Source: Sipunculus nudus
Taxonomy: Eukaryota; Annelida; Sipuncula; Golfingiida; Sipunculidae
DNA: 64,000 bases
Direction: 5' to 3'
NCBI GenBank assembly: GCA_026874595.1
Contig: CM049306.1
Location: 105,475,142-105,539,141, forward strand
In this document: positions 11,996-24,890 of the stretch, in pieces
Layout: every line of letters begins with the position of its first letter
Numbering within the stretch: the stretch's first letter is position 1
The notes under the pieces: model-generated
The model's input: only the letters and a program-made list of their open reading frames with translations
What the model was told of the DNA's origin: nothing
Databases searched by the model: none
Program-made: the position numbers and the translations under genes

Positions 11996-13109
11996 AAGGT
12001 CTTATTATAATAACTATCTGAAACACAATATATCATGTTTAAAATTACCCTATGGTGATAATAATTTCAGCCACTTCCTTCACCACACTTCGATCTTCAG
12101 GCAGATTATTTCACAGAGGTGCAGCTGATCTACTGAAACACCTATCCCCGTTACACTCCTGACTGTTGTAGTGGAGGTGAATGCCTTGTTACACATACCA
12201 TATGGATGAGCAATATTAACAAGGATGGAAAAAACATTTAATGTTTAACAGCAGCAGTGATCACATACATTGTGAAATACTGACATGCATGGACAACTTT
12301 TATAATAATATTCTCATTTTATCTGAACAACAGCCAACAACTCTCTTTCATGTATGTATTAATGCCTCCATATCAAGCTCCTGTGTACAAGAAGATTAGG
12401 ACAAATGTGAAATATTGAGGCTTGAGTGTATCACATATACCTTCTGCGAGCTTAAATATTCAGGCCCATGTTTGACAATTCCTGATGAGAACTCAGGATA
12501 TATTTAGAATCAAGGTTAATGCAAGGATAAATGCTGTAAACAAAGAAAGTTTTCCGTTTTCAAATGAGCATAAACTAAATCTGATAAGTACATATTGCAC
12601 TGTGTAATACATGAAAATTGTGACCTGAAAACATTTAAAATGCAATAAGGAAATCATCATAGTAAAGAGTTATATGAAAAGATACATTTGACAAACAAAA
12701 TGTTACAAATATTTCAAAATGCAAATTCAAAACATTCAAACAATTCTAAACTGCATCATCATATATCCCTAATTTTGTCAAATAACATCACATTATGCAT
12801 ACCTTTAATGTATTTATTTTTACCACAAAATATATATCTTATAACAAAGCAATAAATATCTGAAAATAAAACTTGATTCAGAATTCACAATTCTAAATTG
12901 CACCTCTATTTATAGTAATCCATAATTTGGCTCAAATTTTATCAATTTATGCATAATGATGTTTAATTATATAATATTGATATTATATATTGATTTTTTA
13001 AATATGCTTCATTACCATAAAATGGCATCTTCTGGAATACTTCTTGAATTACTTTTCAAAGTTTTGTATATTTGAGTGGAAACAGCATTACAATCAATTT
13101 AATAAAGTT
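11996..13109. other. no gene seen
   Basis: A+T-rich sequence without long open frames, tandem repeats or notable palindromes. Confidence 0.45.
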
Positions 13110-13975
13110 CAACCAAAAAAAGTTACTGCATAACACTTGGTCGATTGTGGGGGAGGGGGGGGGGGAAGGGTGATATGAGAATTACTTTACACCTGTCACA
13201 GCAGGGGATCTCCATCAGTGTCTCATTACAAATCACATACCCTGGCATAGCTCACCTCCAGTGAGTAGAAGTGGGCTGCCTGCAGGTTGAAAATGCAAGT
13301 GAATACAATTGAGCCTCCCTATAAAAATTCAATAACTAGCCTAATTTTGTAACTTTCATTTTCTAATTTCAGATTTTAACAGATTAAATACTTACATGTA
13401 CATGCTGCGAAAATTAAATCAACAGTGCTTAAAGGGAAAAAAAACATGCCCTAGTCAAAGTTGGGAAAAATTTAAGGTACTGATTTTAAATTTATGCTTA
13501 TAATTTAAACAATTTACAAAATTCAGATCTAATTTTTCAGTATACAATTAAACTTTGATTTTATAAAGTTATATCCCTTAAAAAAAGCCCAAGTTAAAAA
13601 ATTATTATGTTAAGAGAGTAAATATCTTTCCTGTTTTTTACAAAGTGCATTATGTTCAGGCCCATAACTTCAAGGAATTACACAGTACTGACCTAATTTC
13701 TGGCATTTTCATAGGAAAAACAAAACAGCTCTTGTGGTTTTGATATAAGGCAGTCTTGAAGTGTAACAATAGTTTTATGGAAAATTGGGATTTTTCCTTA
13801 ATTTCTCGAAGTAACAAAGTTGCCATGACCCAGTTTTGGGGTATGTTCAAGAACTTGGGGACATCTAACTGTATGTAGAATTTTGGATATGTAGGTCAAA
13901 CAGTTACAAAACATGCTTTGATTACAGACATCTGGACAGATGGCCAGACAACAGACAAAGTATATTGGCTAAATT
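13110..13975 (+). mobile_element. solitary copy of the 683-bp repeat family
   Basis: Text from about 13370 to 13930 follows the same order as the units at 4675-5925 ('agattttaacagatta', 'acaaagtgcattatg', 'aggcagtcttgaagtgtaac', 'aacttggggacatctaactg'). It ends in a decayed tail ('gacagatggccagacaacag', 'tggctaaat') equivalent to the hairpin tail at 5940-6027. A G-rich tract (13149-13165) lies in its left part where the other copies have none. Confidence 0.6.
13149..13165 (+). repeat. poly-G tract
   Basis: Five G, one A and then eleven G. It is one of several long homopolymeric G/C tracts in an otherwise A+T-rich window. Confidence 0.9.
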
Positions 13976-16010
13976 TTTTTTAGTTTCATGAAAAAAAGGT
14001 GGGGAGTTGCGAAAAATACAAATAAATGCTTCAGTTTTTGAAATTCTGGATACAAAAAGCTTAAGTCCATTTCCCATGCTTCCTTCAAGAATGTTTTGAA
14101 GGGATCATGGCAGGAGCATACAACTGTCAGCATTACATTTGATTTGCTCATTTACAAAAATAAACTTTGTCCATGAAAATGGGAGCTGCCATTCCAGGGA
14201 GTATATACTGTGATGGTGTGCCTGTCAGCCCATCCAATTTTATAAAACTCCGCTGATGTTTTAGATGTAATTTAAGCAGGTGAAGTTAAGCCCTTCTTTA
14301 CAGAGAGGATATCATGTTTTCACTTTTTAGAATGATATAACAGCTCTGCCAAAGACCACTAGTATTAATGACAGGCTCTGACAAATGGCAGCAGAGACCT
14401 GGTATTCTTATCTAAGGATAATAGGAGAATATAAGTGCTGTAAGCTCAATACACTTTGTATGATAATAATCTGCATTGTTATATAATGCCTAATTATGTG
14501 TACCATCTAATTACTTTGTATTATCTAATTTCCATCATTTATCTGTTAGGTGCTTAGTTATCAATACTACTACTGTTAAATTGTTAACAAATGTTTTTTT
14601 TTAGGTCAATATATATCCATAACCGAATTTGCAGATCTAACCTGCTTAATATGTAAAATAATTATGAATTACCAAAAAATTTTTGATATAAACTAGTAAT
14701 ATCAAGATTTTTCAAAAATTCATTAAGATTTTAAGGGCCTTTATTTACAAAGAGACTCTGAGATTGATATTTAGAAAACTGAATTAATATTGAGGGGTTT
14801 ATACCAAAGATTTATTTGATTGTGAAACATGAAACTACATGTACTAGTATGTGCTCAGACAGACAACCGAGTGCACTGTTCCCTGATCACTGACAGGCTG
14901 GTTAAGGTTTCAAGATGTTGTAGTCTAGAGTTCAGTCAACTTGTTATTATATACTACTGTATACATAAGATGGAATAAATTTCTACACTTACTTGCAATG
15001 ATGAGAAAATCGTTGGTAAAATGATGGAGTAACAATGATTAAAGAGCTGGTGACAAGTACCATTTTGCTGTTATGCATTCTGCTGAAAGCAGATGCAAAG
15101 GCCCTTACAGTGAGCTAGACAGGACATGAACTAGAGTACCTATCATTCATTCTGGATAAATAAGCAGTAACCACAAGTATGACTCACCAGCGGTGAGTAC
15201 CAGTACTTGCTGACATTTACACCTGGGAACTTGTACGATATAGTTGGTTTAATATTTATAAGTCTGAAATTTTGTTATATTCTACTTTTCAATGATAAGC
15301 AAAGGTTTAATTTTCATGATCTCAAGTGCTATGAACTTTCATATGATATGATAAGTATCCATAATATTCAGATCAACTAATTGTTAACATATACAGATCT
15401 CATGAATGTGTATAAAACAAAATAATCCATCAGTCATGATAACTGCCCATGCAAGAAAGGCTGACTACAATGCATGTGCAACTGTGCATGATTTTCCAGA
15501 CCTGATTAGTTTCATTAGTTAAAGGAACACCAGTGAGCTGATTAACAGAAGTTTATTGGTGAGACATTCAAACATTTACACCCCATGGCATGTTTAAGCA
15601 TATATGACCAATACATGAACACATACTCTCATACCAGTAATTCTCATAAGTATTTACACTGAGTCACATGAAATATATGGTATACTTGTAAAAAGATAGG
15701 TTCATGGCCTGCTGGTGGCACTGTTCATTGAATGAGGATCAAGAAAAGCATAAGATGTAAGACTGATATATTATCTGATTCTTCTAGATTTTAGGTTTTA
15801 TAAATTGGATGTTCCTCCTACAACAGGGAGTTCATGACCAGTCACGCTCCAGTGCACTGGAGCAACCATCTAGGGTATAGGCCTACCTGCTTCGTGCCAC
15901 GTCGGTCTAGGATCGCAGTTAATTAACACTTATCACTACACATTTGACATAGGGATTATGAATACGGTAAGCAGAGTAACTATGGGCGTGTTTTCGTTCC
16001 ATTAACAAAT
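13976..16010. other. no recognised gene
   Basis: Mostly A+T-rich non-coding sequence. It contains a perfect 18-bp palindrome, GCTCCAGTGCACTGGAGC (15846-15863), and a candidate minus-strand exon (14993-15082) discussed under findings. Confidence 0.4.
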
Positions 16011-16017
16011 TTGTAAT

Positions 16018-16941
16018 TTGTACGACAAAATGATTAAACCAATACTCACCTATGCTTGTGAAATTTGGGGGCCTTATACTTTTGATACTGATAAATACTT
16101 TAGTAGTAACCCCATATCTGTAATAGACAAATATTCTCCAGAATCTTTAGATCTTATGTTTTGTAAACATATCTTAGGAGTACACAGACATACAAGTAAT
16201 TTTGCAGTAAGAGGGGAATTGGGTAGACTTCCTGTCAGTATCGATATTCTATCTGCATCCATTAAAAATTGGATAAGAATCATTAATCTCCCAAATGACT
16301 CAGTCTTATATGACTGTTACATGACAAATATAAATCTTTCACAAAATAATAGCTCAAAATGGTTATATTTTATTAAATCAACCCTCCAATACTTAGACAT
16401 GAGTGAAATATGGCACAATCAAGACTCCACAAACCAAAATCTCCATAAATTAGTTAAAAAACTATCCATATTGGACTTTAAAAAGCGATGGTTACAAGAA
16501 TTAAACAGCATTAAACACAACCAAGATTCTAAACTTAGAACATATTCAAGATACAAAAAAGAATTTAAACAAGAACCCTATCTTACTGTTATCACAGACT
16601 TTCATTTAAGAAAAAACATAGCAAGGTTAAGAACCAGCTCACATAATTTATTAATAGAATCGGGCAGATACCACAGACCACAGAAAATACCTGTTCAAAA
16701 TCGAATTTGCAACTTCTGTCCGAATGAAATAGAGAACGAACTTCATTTTTTGATGCGATGTCCAAAACTGAATGGGCCAAGAAGAGATATGTTAAACATA
16801 ACTACCGAGATTTTCCCTCATATATATACATATAGTGACCTAGACATGTTTGACTTTATAATGGGAAGTGACGATTATGAAAGTATTCAAGCTCTTGGCA
16901 ATTTTCTGAAATCTGCAATAACTGTACGAGGCAACTTATAG
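16018..16941 (+). pseudogene. LINE ORF2 C-terminal fragment (thumb/connection region and zinc knuckle)
   Basis: A single uninterrupted frame of 307 codons, opened by TTG rather than ATG (the listed start is only the first codon after a stop at 16003). It lacks the endonuclease and all reverse-transcriptase catalytic motifs. What remains is the region after the RT, with 'LTYACEIWG', 'GRLPVSIDI' and 'IARLRTSSHNLLIESGR', and a C-terminal CCHC knuckle CNFC...H...C (residues 231-248, C-x2-C-x8-H-x4-C) that probably binds element RNA or DNA. The family is an APE-type LINE of the I/Jockey group in the broad sense; the clade is not certain. The open frame implies a fairly recent insertion, but the fragment cannot move on its own. 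It is very unlikely to be a host gene. Confidence 0.85.
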
Positions 16942-17164
16942 ATTCTTACAAACTAAGAATGATATCTAACCTTTCATATGCCAACATGATTAATATGCAA
17001 GACACCTGATAAACATATTTATAGTTCTATGTTTTTTCTGTTTAAAAACATCACTTGTATTTTCTTCTATGTTTTCATGCACCTGAATAACTAATGTGTA
17101 ACATGTGATAATCCGCCCGGTATATCTGTACACCTGTTTACACCTGTATGATATCCGGACATTA

Positions 17165-17339
17165 TCTGTGATATCATGTATTATTTACTGTTACCTGTTA
17201 TGTCATGTATTATTTACTGTTACCTGTGATATTATGTATTATGCAGTTGTCACTTTTGATTTCATGTATTATTTATCTGTTACATGTGGTGTCATGTATT
17301 ATTTATCTGTTACCTGTGATGTCATGTATTAGCAAAATG
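17165..17339 (+). repeat. ~30-bp tandem repeat in LINE 3' region
   Basis: About five to six copies of a 29-30-bp unit built on 'catgtattatttactgttac' and 'ctgtgatgt'. It lies between the stop codon and the (AATTC)n tail, so it belongs to the 3' untranslated region of the LINE. Confidence 0.8.
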
Positions 17340-17370
17340 CTATTACTGTACGAATAGCGAAGCTAATAAA

Positions 17371-17437
17371 CTCAATTCAACTCAATTCAATTCAATTCAA
17401 AATTCAATTCAATTCAATTCAATTCAATTCAATTCAT
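17371..17437 (+). repeat. (AATTC)n microsatellite, LINE 3' tail
   Basis: About a dozen copies of AATTC with small interruptions directly follow 'gctaataaactcaattcaac'. Many LINEs end in a short tandem repeat rather than poly(A), and the position fits that. Confidence 0.9.
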
Positions 17438-19697
17438 GTTCCTGATCATATGTCTGTTCATGAACAAAGACCGTTTTAGCCCACGAACTGCATGTTCCTG
17501 ATCATTGTTCAAGAAAAACATAACCAACTTCAGGAGTTGGTAACACCACCAAGGAGCGCAGGAATAAAGAAAAGGCTGGCAACAATGGTGGCAAGGAAAG
17601 AAGTGCTGTCCACACATGGACTGTTCATTTAAATTTCATTGACTGATATAATGTTTAATTTGTCACCATTTAAATGCTTCTCATATTTTTGATAAAAATA
17701 TCAAATGACATGCATTGTTGAATAGTCATGACTGGTATTTATTAAGGCACATGTATTTGAACAATGTGTTTTGGTTACATGTTCTTGTTTGCATCATTTT
17801 TGTGAACAGGAACATGTTCTGACAAGGAAAACACGCCCTACATGTGAAACACTCTATAATTCTTGGATCGGTTGTGAAAACGCAATGAAAGTTTGCGAAT
17901 ATAGTTAATAAGCAATGGTCTTTATTCTGTCAAATTTACATGCACTTAACATGTATTGTACATATAAGCAACCTCTGTCACTCGAACCAACATTAGCAAC
18001 CTTTTAGTGATGTCAGACCCATGTCGTTCGATGGAGATTAAATACTCTACAACGGGAGTCAGACCCTCAATGCACAAAGCCCTCTGTTATAATTTATATG
18101 CATGATAAAGAATAATCCACAAGTCACAACCTGTCAATAAGATGGCACATAAAATTATCAGTTATTAATTAAATGAAACAGAACCTGACTGTTTTGTGAA
18201 GGGGATTACAACAGGCTCTGTAAATGTATGATAACATGAAGAGTAAGGGTTTAGGTATAGAGTTTCTGGAAATGTTTAAGTTCATAATTAGGGAGTTCAT
18301 ATACCTTCATATACCTTATTTGATCATTTAGATAGAGTATTTCTATGTAAAATCAAGTTAATAGTTATCTATGGTAATTAATACCTGCACGTGATTCAAC
18401 AAAAAGTTATGTTAAATCTGTATTTCTGTATTAAGTATTCTGTTTTAACCATAAGACCTACACATATGGAATGTTAGAAATGGGTACTGTGTGTAATGGT
18501 CAACTCTTAAATTTGACAAAGTATCTAAGGTAGTATTCAGTGGGAATTTAAAGCACAATATAAATAAAAAATATACCAAAACCTATTCATGTGAGGAGAC
18601 CCAAAAGACTACCATGCTGTGTTAATAAGGAGTCGATATAAGTAATAGCCTTTGAGATATCGCATTACATATGAATTATTTTGGATGGGCAGATGGACTG
18701 ATAGATATCGAGAGCTGATCACTGTATTCCTCGCTCCACTGAAGGAGGGGATCACCATGTAAGTGAAAGTATTGCAGTCTATTGTGAGAAATTTAACTCT
18801 CATTTTATGAAGAAATAAGAACCTTTCTCAGAACATTTTCTGTCAAAAAATCATGTAACAACTTCTTTGTGTGAAAGTTGCACTTTTTTTTAAATTTCAG
18901 AACTGTTTTAAGTAATGAATATCAAATACTACATGTGAAATGACTGTTAACTGATGTTTATAATGGATAATCCCTTTAATTAGTTCCTAAGTCAGATTAG
19001 GAGCATCACCTGAGAAATACCTCTTTTTATTCTACAACAGCACATCAGACTAGTTAAGACACTCATGTTAATGATAAATATACCAAACACGGACATAAAT
19101 TATCTGCTGATCACTATATTGCATGATGCAGATAAATCCAAACCGAAACCACTGGAAAATTGGATTTACAATAGATCATCAACCAAAACTGATATGGGAA
19201 ATTTAAGGCTAATCATCTCACACTAGAGAATACGTGTTAAATAAAGGACCGGCAAAACCCATCTCACATACACAGTATTACACAGAGGTAAATATATATC
19301 AGTTACCGCTATACTCTGATACAGTAACAGAGAAACAACAACAAGTAGCTTATATATAGCTGCTGAGCCTGTCATGTACTGGTGTATAGCTTCCCTGATT
19401 AATTCATGAGATAACAAATTCATGCAGTTCCCAACTCGAGACAAATATAAAGACCCATTATGAAACACCAAGCTAATAATGATGATCAAATCTCATCTAA
19501 ACCAGCCTAACATTACAATAATTTCTTAAGTGTTAATCGCTGGACCACAAACCTAACCAATGATTGTGCTGATATGTCCATGTTTGAGTGCATCAATCTA
19601 ACAAATTATATATTTATTTCAGAAATCTGGGTCATCTACATCTACATGATAATTATCATGAAAATGTTTCAGCATTTGAAAACTTATATAAAACTTG
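17438..19697. other. no gene seen
   Basis: A+T-rich sequence. Short frames at 17429-17617, 18609-18803 and 19223-19489 (all minus) have no recognisable domains. No long repeats were noticed. Confidence 0.45.
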
Positions 19698-20136
19698 CCC
19701 TGCATATATAAACAAGGGACCCATGGGTCACTGTTCTCAGCTGAAGTTGACCTTAAAGGTAAAAATCTAAAATAATACCAATACCAAATACATCTAAGTG
19801 GAAAAGGTAATAAAGGCCATGGCTGGTTGACATGATTGGTTTGTATTGATGAGAAAGAAATTGTTGCAAATAATATTTTGTGACCAAACCATGCATTCTC
19901 TAATGTTAAAATTGAAGCATGTGAGCAGTTTGTTAACATAAGATATATATTATTACCATGATCATTTGTTGGCTTTTTGATAAATTGTTGACAGTTAAGT
20001 AGTTTACAAATTTGCTCAATTGGATCTATTTTTTTATAATATATTATTAAATATATGTATTTTTTATTTTATAAAATGTATACAGTTGAAATATAACTAA
20101 TGTCCGGGACTCCCCAGTCCGCAGATGCAAGGACTT

Positions 20137-20178
20137 GATGGTGGTGGTGGTTGTGGTGGAGGGTGGTGGCGGGCATGG
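20137..20178 (+). repeat. (GGT)n-rich tract
   Basis: An imperfect GGT/GTGG repeat. On the minus strand it produces a run of His codons in a spurious frame (20069-20275). Confidence 0.85.
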
Positions 20179-20513
20179 AATGATGGGAGTTACAATATCT
20201 CTGTATTATTACAGTGTATATACATAGGATTTTCACTTCTTCAACAATGCTTACATGATAAAATAGTTCATTCACAATTACTTAATATTTAAAAATGAAC
20301 AGACAGACTGGTAGGCAAACAAAACTAATAATTTATGAAGTTTCAATTATTTCTTTATTTCTTTATTATATCAATTTTTTTAAAGTTTTACATCTGCATT
20401 ATTTCACAACTGAATATATAAGCTGCTTTCAAATTTAAGAAATTAATAGCTTTTATCATACACATACACATATGAAAGTTATTTCAACAATGCTTAAAGA
20501 AAAAATTTCATAA

Positions 20514-20518
<5 letters not shown>

Positions 20519-20558
<40 letters not shown>
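20519..20558. repeat. (TA)n microsatellite
   Basis: About 20 uninterrupted TA units. Confidence 0.95.
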
Positions 20559-20561
<3 letters not shown>

Positions 20562-20749
20562 AAATCATAATGGAGAGATGATGGACAGACAGAGCTGATC
20601 ACTTTATGTTCCATTCTCCTGAAGCAAGAAAATGTTTCAATTAGATCTTAATTATTTCAAATCCAATTATTTTTAAATTAAATTGTACACATTTGCAATA
20701 AAAACTAATGTCCCACTGCACAGGTGCAAAGGAATGAATTTTGTTTATT

Positions 20750-21300
20750 ATAAAGAGCTATGTGAGATCTATACACATGCAAAATTTCAGGCCGATACAT
20801 CAAACCAGTCCTGAGATATTAGCATGGATGTCTGCAGCATAAATGTGATTGTAGGTGGCACCATCTGTCATTAAATCCAAGATGTAAACACATGTAAAAT
20901 TTCAGGTGGTAAGTCCAATCACTGCAGAGATAAAACCCCTGAGAGATTTTAACCCAAGGCAGACGAAAAGATGGACAATGTGCAAAAATAGTTGCACGTT
21001 GCACCACCAGGTTTTTGTATGATATAAAGCTATCCAAAAACTGAACTCATGCAAAATTTTAGCCCAATTGGTCAAAGAGTCCCAAGATATGTGGGGTTAT
21101 GTGTAAAATCAGATGCACAGATGGACACTCTGCAGAGAGGAAAGGTTAGAGGTCAACCAAGAATGAGGGCGAAGCAGTTCACATGTCACCCGATCATAAT
21201 TCTGAGTTTCATAAAAATTCTTCAGGGAGTTACAGAGGAAGAGGAGTTCTCTAGAAACCTATGCGGCGGCATCCAGCTGAAAACATAGTATCCGTAAAAC
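20750..21300 (+). repeat. core-repeat block with AGGTGGCACC motif
   Basis: Two to three diverged units of ~130-170 bp contain 'aaaatttcagg', a phrase like 'caaaccagtcctgagatatt' and 'gtaggtggcacc'. The last ~250 bp (21050-21300) match the reverse complement of 47325-47590 ('ggggttatgtgt', 'gcagttcacatgtcacccg', 'aaaacatagtatccgtaaaac'). It is a dispersed non-coding element. Confidence 0.7.
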
Positions 21301-21840
21301 TTATTAATACTTATCCACTCACTTAAGGCAAATATAAATATCATGTGGACAACTCGCACTTGTGTCTGACTTAGCCCACTGTTGGCAAACTGTAATTCTG
21401 CCAAAAGCTCCAAAAGTTCAGAACATTATTGGCCTACTTGATCATTGAAACAAATCAGAATGTGTCTGTTTCTTTTCCCCAATATATTTTAAATATAAAT
21501 TTGATTGGAGCATGTGAGCAAATCAATAGATCTACACTATTCAAAGAGTTTGTCAAAGCAAGGTCTCATGTATGTGCTGAACACAGTATGACTTCCCTGG
21601 GACCTTCCACTAACAGTCTTTGAGAAATTGAAGGATTCTTACGGTTTGGCAAGCTGTCAAACACCAAGTCAGTTTGCCATGGAAAGGTAAAATCTGATTG
21701 GCTCAGCAAATTAACAAACTCCTGACTATAGTTGCAAGCTTAAGCCAAATGATACACAATAGATTTAACTGTTCAGGACATTGTTATTGGAGAAACTATA
21801 AGTATATATGAAAATCTGAATGTCTGTGATTATAAAACAC
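21301..21840. other. no gene seen
   Basis: No supported feature. Two ~63-codon frames (21222-21413 minus, 21429-21623 plus) are unremarkable. Confidence 0.4.
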
Positions 21841-22320
21841 TAGCTGATAAACCCGGTATACCGGGCTTTTTACCGGGGTTTGGGAGATATATTTACTGAG
21901 ATATTGAATGTTGGCTCATTTTTTATTATAAAAGTTAAAAGAAAGTATAGATTTTTAGTGGGATACTCTCTGAATATGATATGTACAAATATTTTTACTG
22001 TCATTTTGTGGCGCTGTGCTCGTGGCAAAAATCATACCCCGGTATGTTTATCTTGAAGACCTGGTCAGTGATGGTTTACATTGCGAACCGGAATGAGATA
22101 TGGAGGCATACAGTGTTTCGTTGATATTTGACTGGTTTCTATAGTTGGACGGATAAAGAACTGGTTGATGTGAGGAACACATGAAAGATTAATTAAATGT
22201 ACGTTGCAAGGAAACTGTTCCTGAAGTAGGAAACAGAAATATGCATACATCGTAAGTAGCAGAAGTGGACCCACCGGGACTCCATACATGCAGTGGGTCT
22301 GTATCCAATTTTCAGCCACC
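21841..22320 (+). repeat. dispersed element with CCCGGTATACCGGG palindromic head
   Basis: It opens with 'agctgataaacccggtatac' and then 'cgggctttttaccggggttt', a compact palindrome (CCCGGTATACCGGG). I recall similar heads on abundant invertebrate repeats. 'cataccccggtatg' occurs near 22034. Its class is unknown and its right boundary uncertain. Confidence 0.4.
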
Positions 22321-24320
22321 GCAACCTTTTTTCACTGTATCAGACAAATTTTGAGGCCTGAAACCCCCGCCACAACCCCACCCCAGCCCTGTTCCTGAAA
22401 CTGGGACCTTGGATTAAGTTTTGTCATTTATCCTCCTGGATTGAACTCTCCATTTCATAAGGCGAGAAACATGTGTTTTTCTCTTTTACTGACCACGCAC
22501 GTCGGTCAAATCCCTCATTGAAAGCAAGCGTTATTCATATGAACAATAGTCCTTAGTATTAGAGGTTAAGTGACCACGGTGCACGCATTCCGGTGATTGC
22601 CGAAGGCAGTTCGGCTGTGCTCGGTAAAACAAACGGAAAAATCACTCAAAATTATATGTATATTAAAAATTATTTATTTTCATATCGCCTATATCACTGC
22701 GGGGATAATAACCTTTAAAATGATGTATGGCACAATATTGTACACAGCGCAGTTTTAGAGAACATTGCGAACAAACGTGAACCGAATTCCTTTTATAAGT
22801 ATTAGATATAGACTCCAATAAACAAAGACTACAGGGGTTCTCCTTTTATGTTACAGGTAAAGAATGAACCCGACATGGGTAAACCCATCAAACATGCTCT
22901 GTTCTTTGATGCTGATAATCATTGGATGAAAAAATAATGCAAGACTTTAGGAAGCACCTATGGTTGTGATAACCTCTGCCACAATGTGTGCTCTTTACAT
23001 TACACTTTAAATGAAGGGGTTCCATTTTGGAACACACATTTTACAACACCTGCAAGTTGTGAGCAAATATATATGAAGTGTTCTGAGGCTCAAACTTGCA
23101 GTGGACTGAATTTGTCTTTCCTGCTTAGAACAAACTGGTCTGCAAATAATTTAATTGGTATAACAGATACATGTGCAAGCTCACTGCTGTATTAAATAAG
23201 ATTACAAAAGTTTGGAATCAAATGAATTATTCACAGCAGCTACTTAGGTTTGAAAATTTCACATGTATGTCAGTGATCAGTATGATCTGTCTCTAAATCA
23301 GTAAATGTTCATATCTGTTCTATTTCCAAATTGGTTTACTCTTATCAATCCACACTGGAAACAGTGGGTAGTTTGTTTTCATATAAAATGGGCCTTCTTC
23401 TAATCAAATGAATATGTACATTTTATCTCACAGATTGCATGTGTACTTTAAGCATGCAGTCAAAAAGTCAATAATGAATATATTAAAGCTGTAATGGAAG
23501 TATTCACAGATATAAATTTTTGCAACATTTATAAATTAAGATCTAAATATATGTCAAGGCCAAAATTCCATTCTGGACCAATTGGCAATTGGTCCAGACC
23601 AGATCCCGCTCAGGATTTGGTGCGGCCTAAACCCCGATCAGGATTTGGTCCAGCCTTTGTCCAGACCAGATTTGGTTTAATGTGTCGAAGTGGTTTTATT
23701 TCAATCAGGCAGCGCATCAGCGACTTTACTCAATAGTTATAATTTTTCTGAAGTCTGTGTCCACAATAGAGCGAATATAGTGACAAAAATAACAGTTGAT
23801 TATCAAGCGGAAGACGTTCAAAACAGTAGGGGGCGATCCAGAAGAACAGTACAGGTGCGGCTGCAGAGGTTCACAACACCACGGTGACCACGCAGAAGAG
23901 GATAATTTGTGCAATATGAAGGGGTCCACAACAACACACACTGAAAAACTTTGGTTACAAGCCTTTTTTTCATGCTGACAAACTCATGAGATTTTTTTTT
24001 ATCAAAATGTTTAGAATAATAATAGATGCCTATTAAAATCAAAATCAGAATACAGATATATTTAATTCATGAATTTATCTTACATATTAGTTAGATCTGG
24101 ACACCAATTATTTATGTTGCATGTACAGCTCTGCTAATTTATGTCCACATAACTCTGCTGTTACCACAATAAATATACTAGCTTTGTTAACCAAATCATC
24201 TCACAGTCCTTCTTTGAAGGTCCAATAATTAAGCAAAAAATCATTCAAGTAAACTTGAACAAAGGCCACATATGAACCATTCATGTGCAATGTTACAGAT
24301 TTACAGAACCAATTTGGCAC
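22321..24320. other. no gene seen; small hairpins and a local repeat
   Basis: It holds a small hairpin GCCGAA-GGCAG-TTCGGC (22599-22615). A local duplication near 23575-23680 has 'ggtccagaccagat' and 'caggatttggt' twice each. Short frames at 23494-24042 on both strands overlap and are not convincing. Confidence 0.4.
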
Positions 24321-24329
24321 CACAGAAAG

Positions 24330-24890
24330 CTCAATCTAATGGCATTTGCCATGTGACTGATTTTTTCATAAAATTTGTTGATGCTAGCACCTGTTGTTCC
24401 TGAGAAACTATGGTTAATGTACTGTTGACTGATGTCATGATGCCCCCCATACAAAAAAGGTTGTTGCAGGTGGTGCTACCAATACCATAATTGCAAATAT
24501 GACTCATGCGACTAACACTTGTATAAGATTTTGTGATGGTAGCGCCAACTGTTTCTGGAACTGTAATTTTAGTATGCTTTTTTGACAAAGTGAATAAGTT
24601 CTTTTCCTGTAACTCTGCCAAATTAACTGAACTGGAACCATTTGGACAAACTTGAGAGAGATTGAATCAGGGATTATTTCTGCAAAATATTGGTCAAAGT
24701 TAATGCAGAAAGTAAAAAAATAAGCTCAATCTAATAAAGTTTGACAGCGGATTGAATCTTCTATAAAATTTGGTGCTGCTAGCTCTATAGGTTTTTTAAA
24801 TAGCATGAGTTAATGTACAGATAGCAATGGACGGCGGACAGACGCAGCCACACCATGGCTTAAGCTTACAGGTTCGCTAAAAGGTGCCAC
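24330..24890 (-). repeat. core-repeat block, AGGTGGTGCTACC type
   Basis: Two to three diverged units with 'gcaggtggtgctaccaatac', 'ggtagcgccaactgtttctg' and 'ggtgctgctagctct'. It ends near 'ggacggcggacagacgcagc', the same type of GGACGG tail seen in other elements here. The strand is not certain. Confidence 0.5.

Larger units (their letters stand above)
16012..17437 (+). mobile_element. 5'-truncated LINE (non-LTR retrotransposon)
   Basis: It consists of the C-terminal part of ORF2, a ~490-bp 3' region and a microsatellite tail (AATTC)n. The protein homology begins abruptly in the post-RT region ('YDKMIKPILTYACEIWG'-type start) with a stop just upstream. That is the usual result of incomplete target-primed reverse transcription. 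No target-site duplication was recognised. The C-terminal domain is of the same type as in the minus-strand LINE at 37.1-40.0 kb but clearly diverged from it. Confidence 0.85.
19698..21300 (+). mobile_element. HINE-like head plus core-repeat block
   Basis: The head ACAAGGGACCCATGGGTCAC (about 19701-19720) repeats that at 2826. About 1 kb further, at 20750-21300, lie units with 'aaaatttcaggccgatac' and 'gtaggtggcaccatctgtc'. Joining the head and the units into one element is inference; the two parts are separated by A+T-rich sequence and a (TA)n array. Confidence 0.45.

Noticed and set aside
16018-16941. A host gene of 307 codons
   Set aside because: The sequence is the C-terminal region of a LINE ORF2 with its zinc knuckle, followed by a LINE tail.
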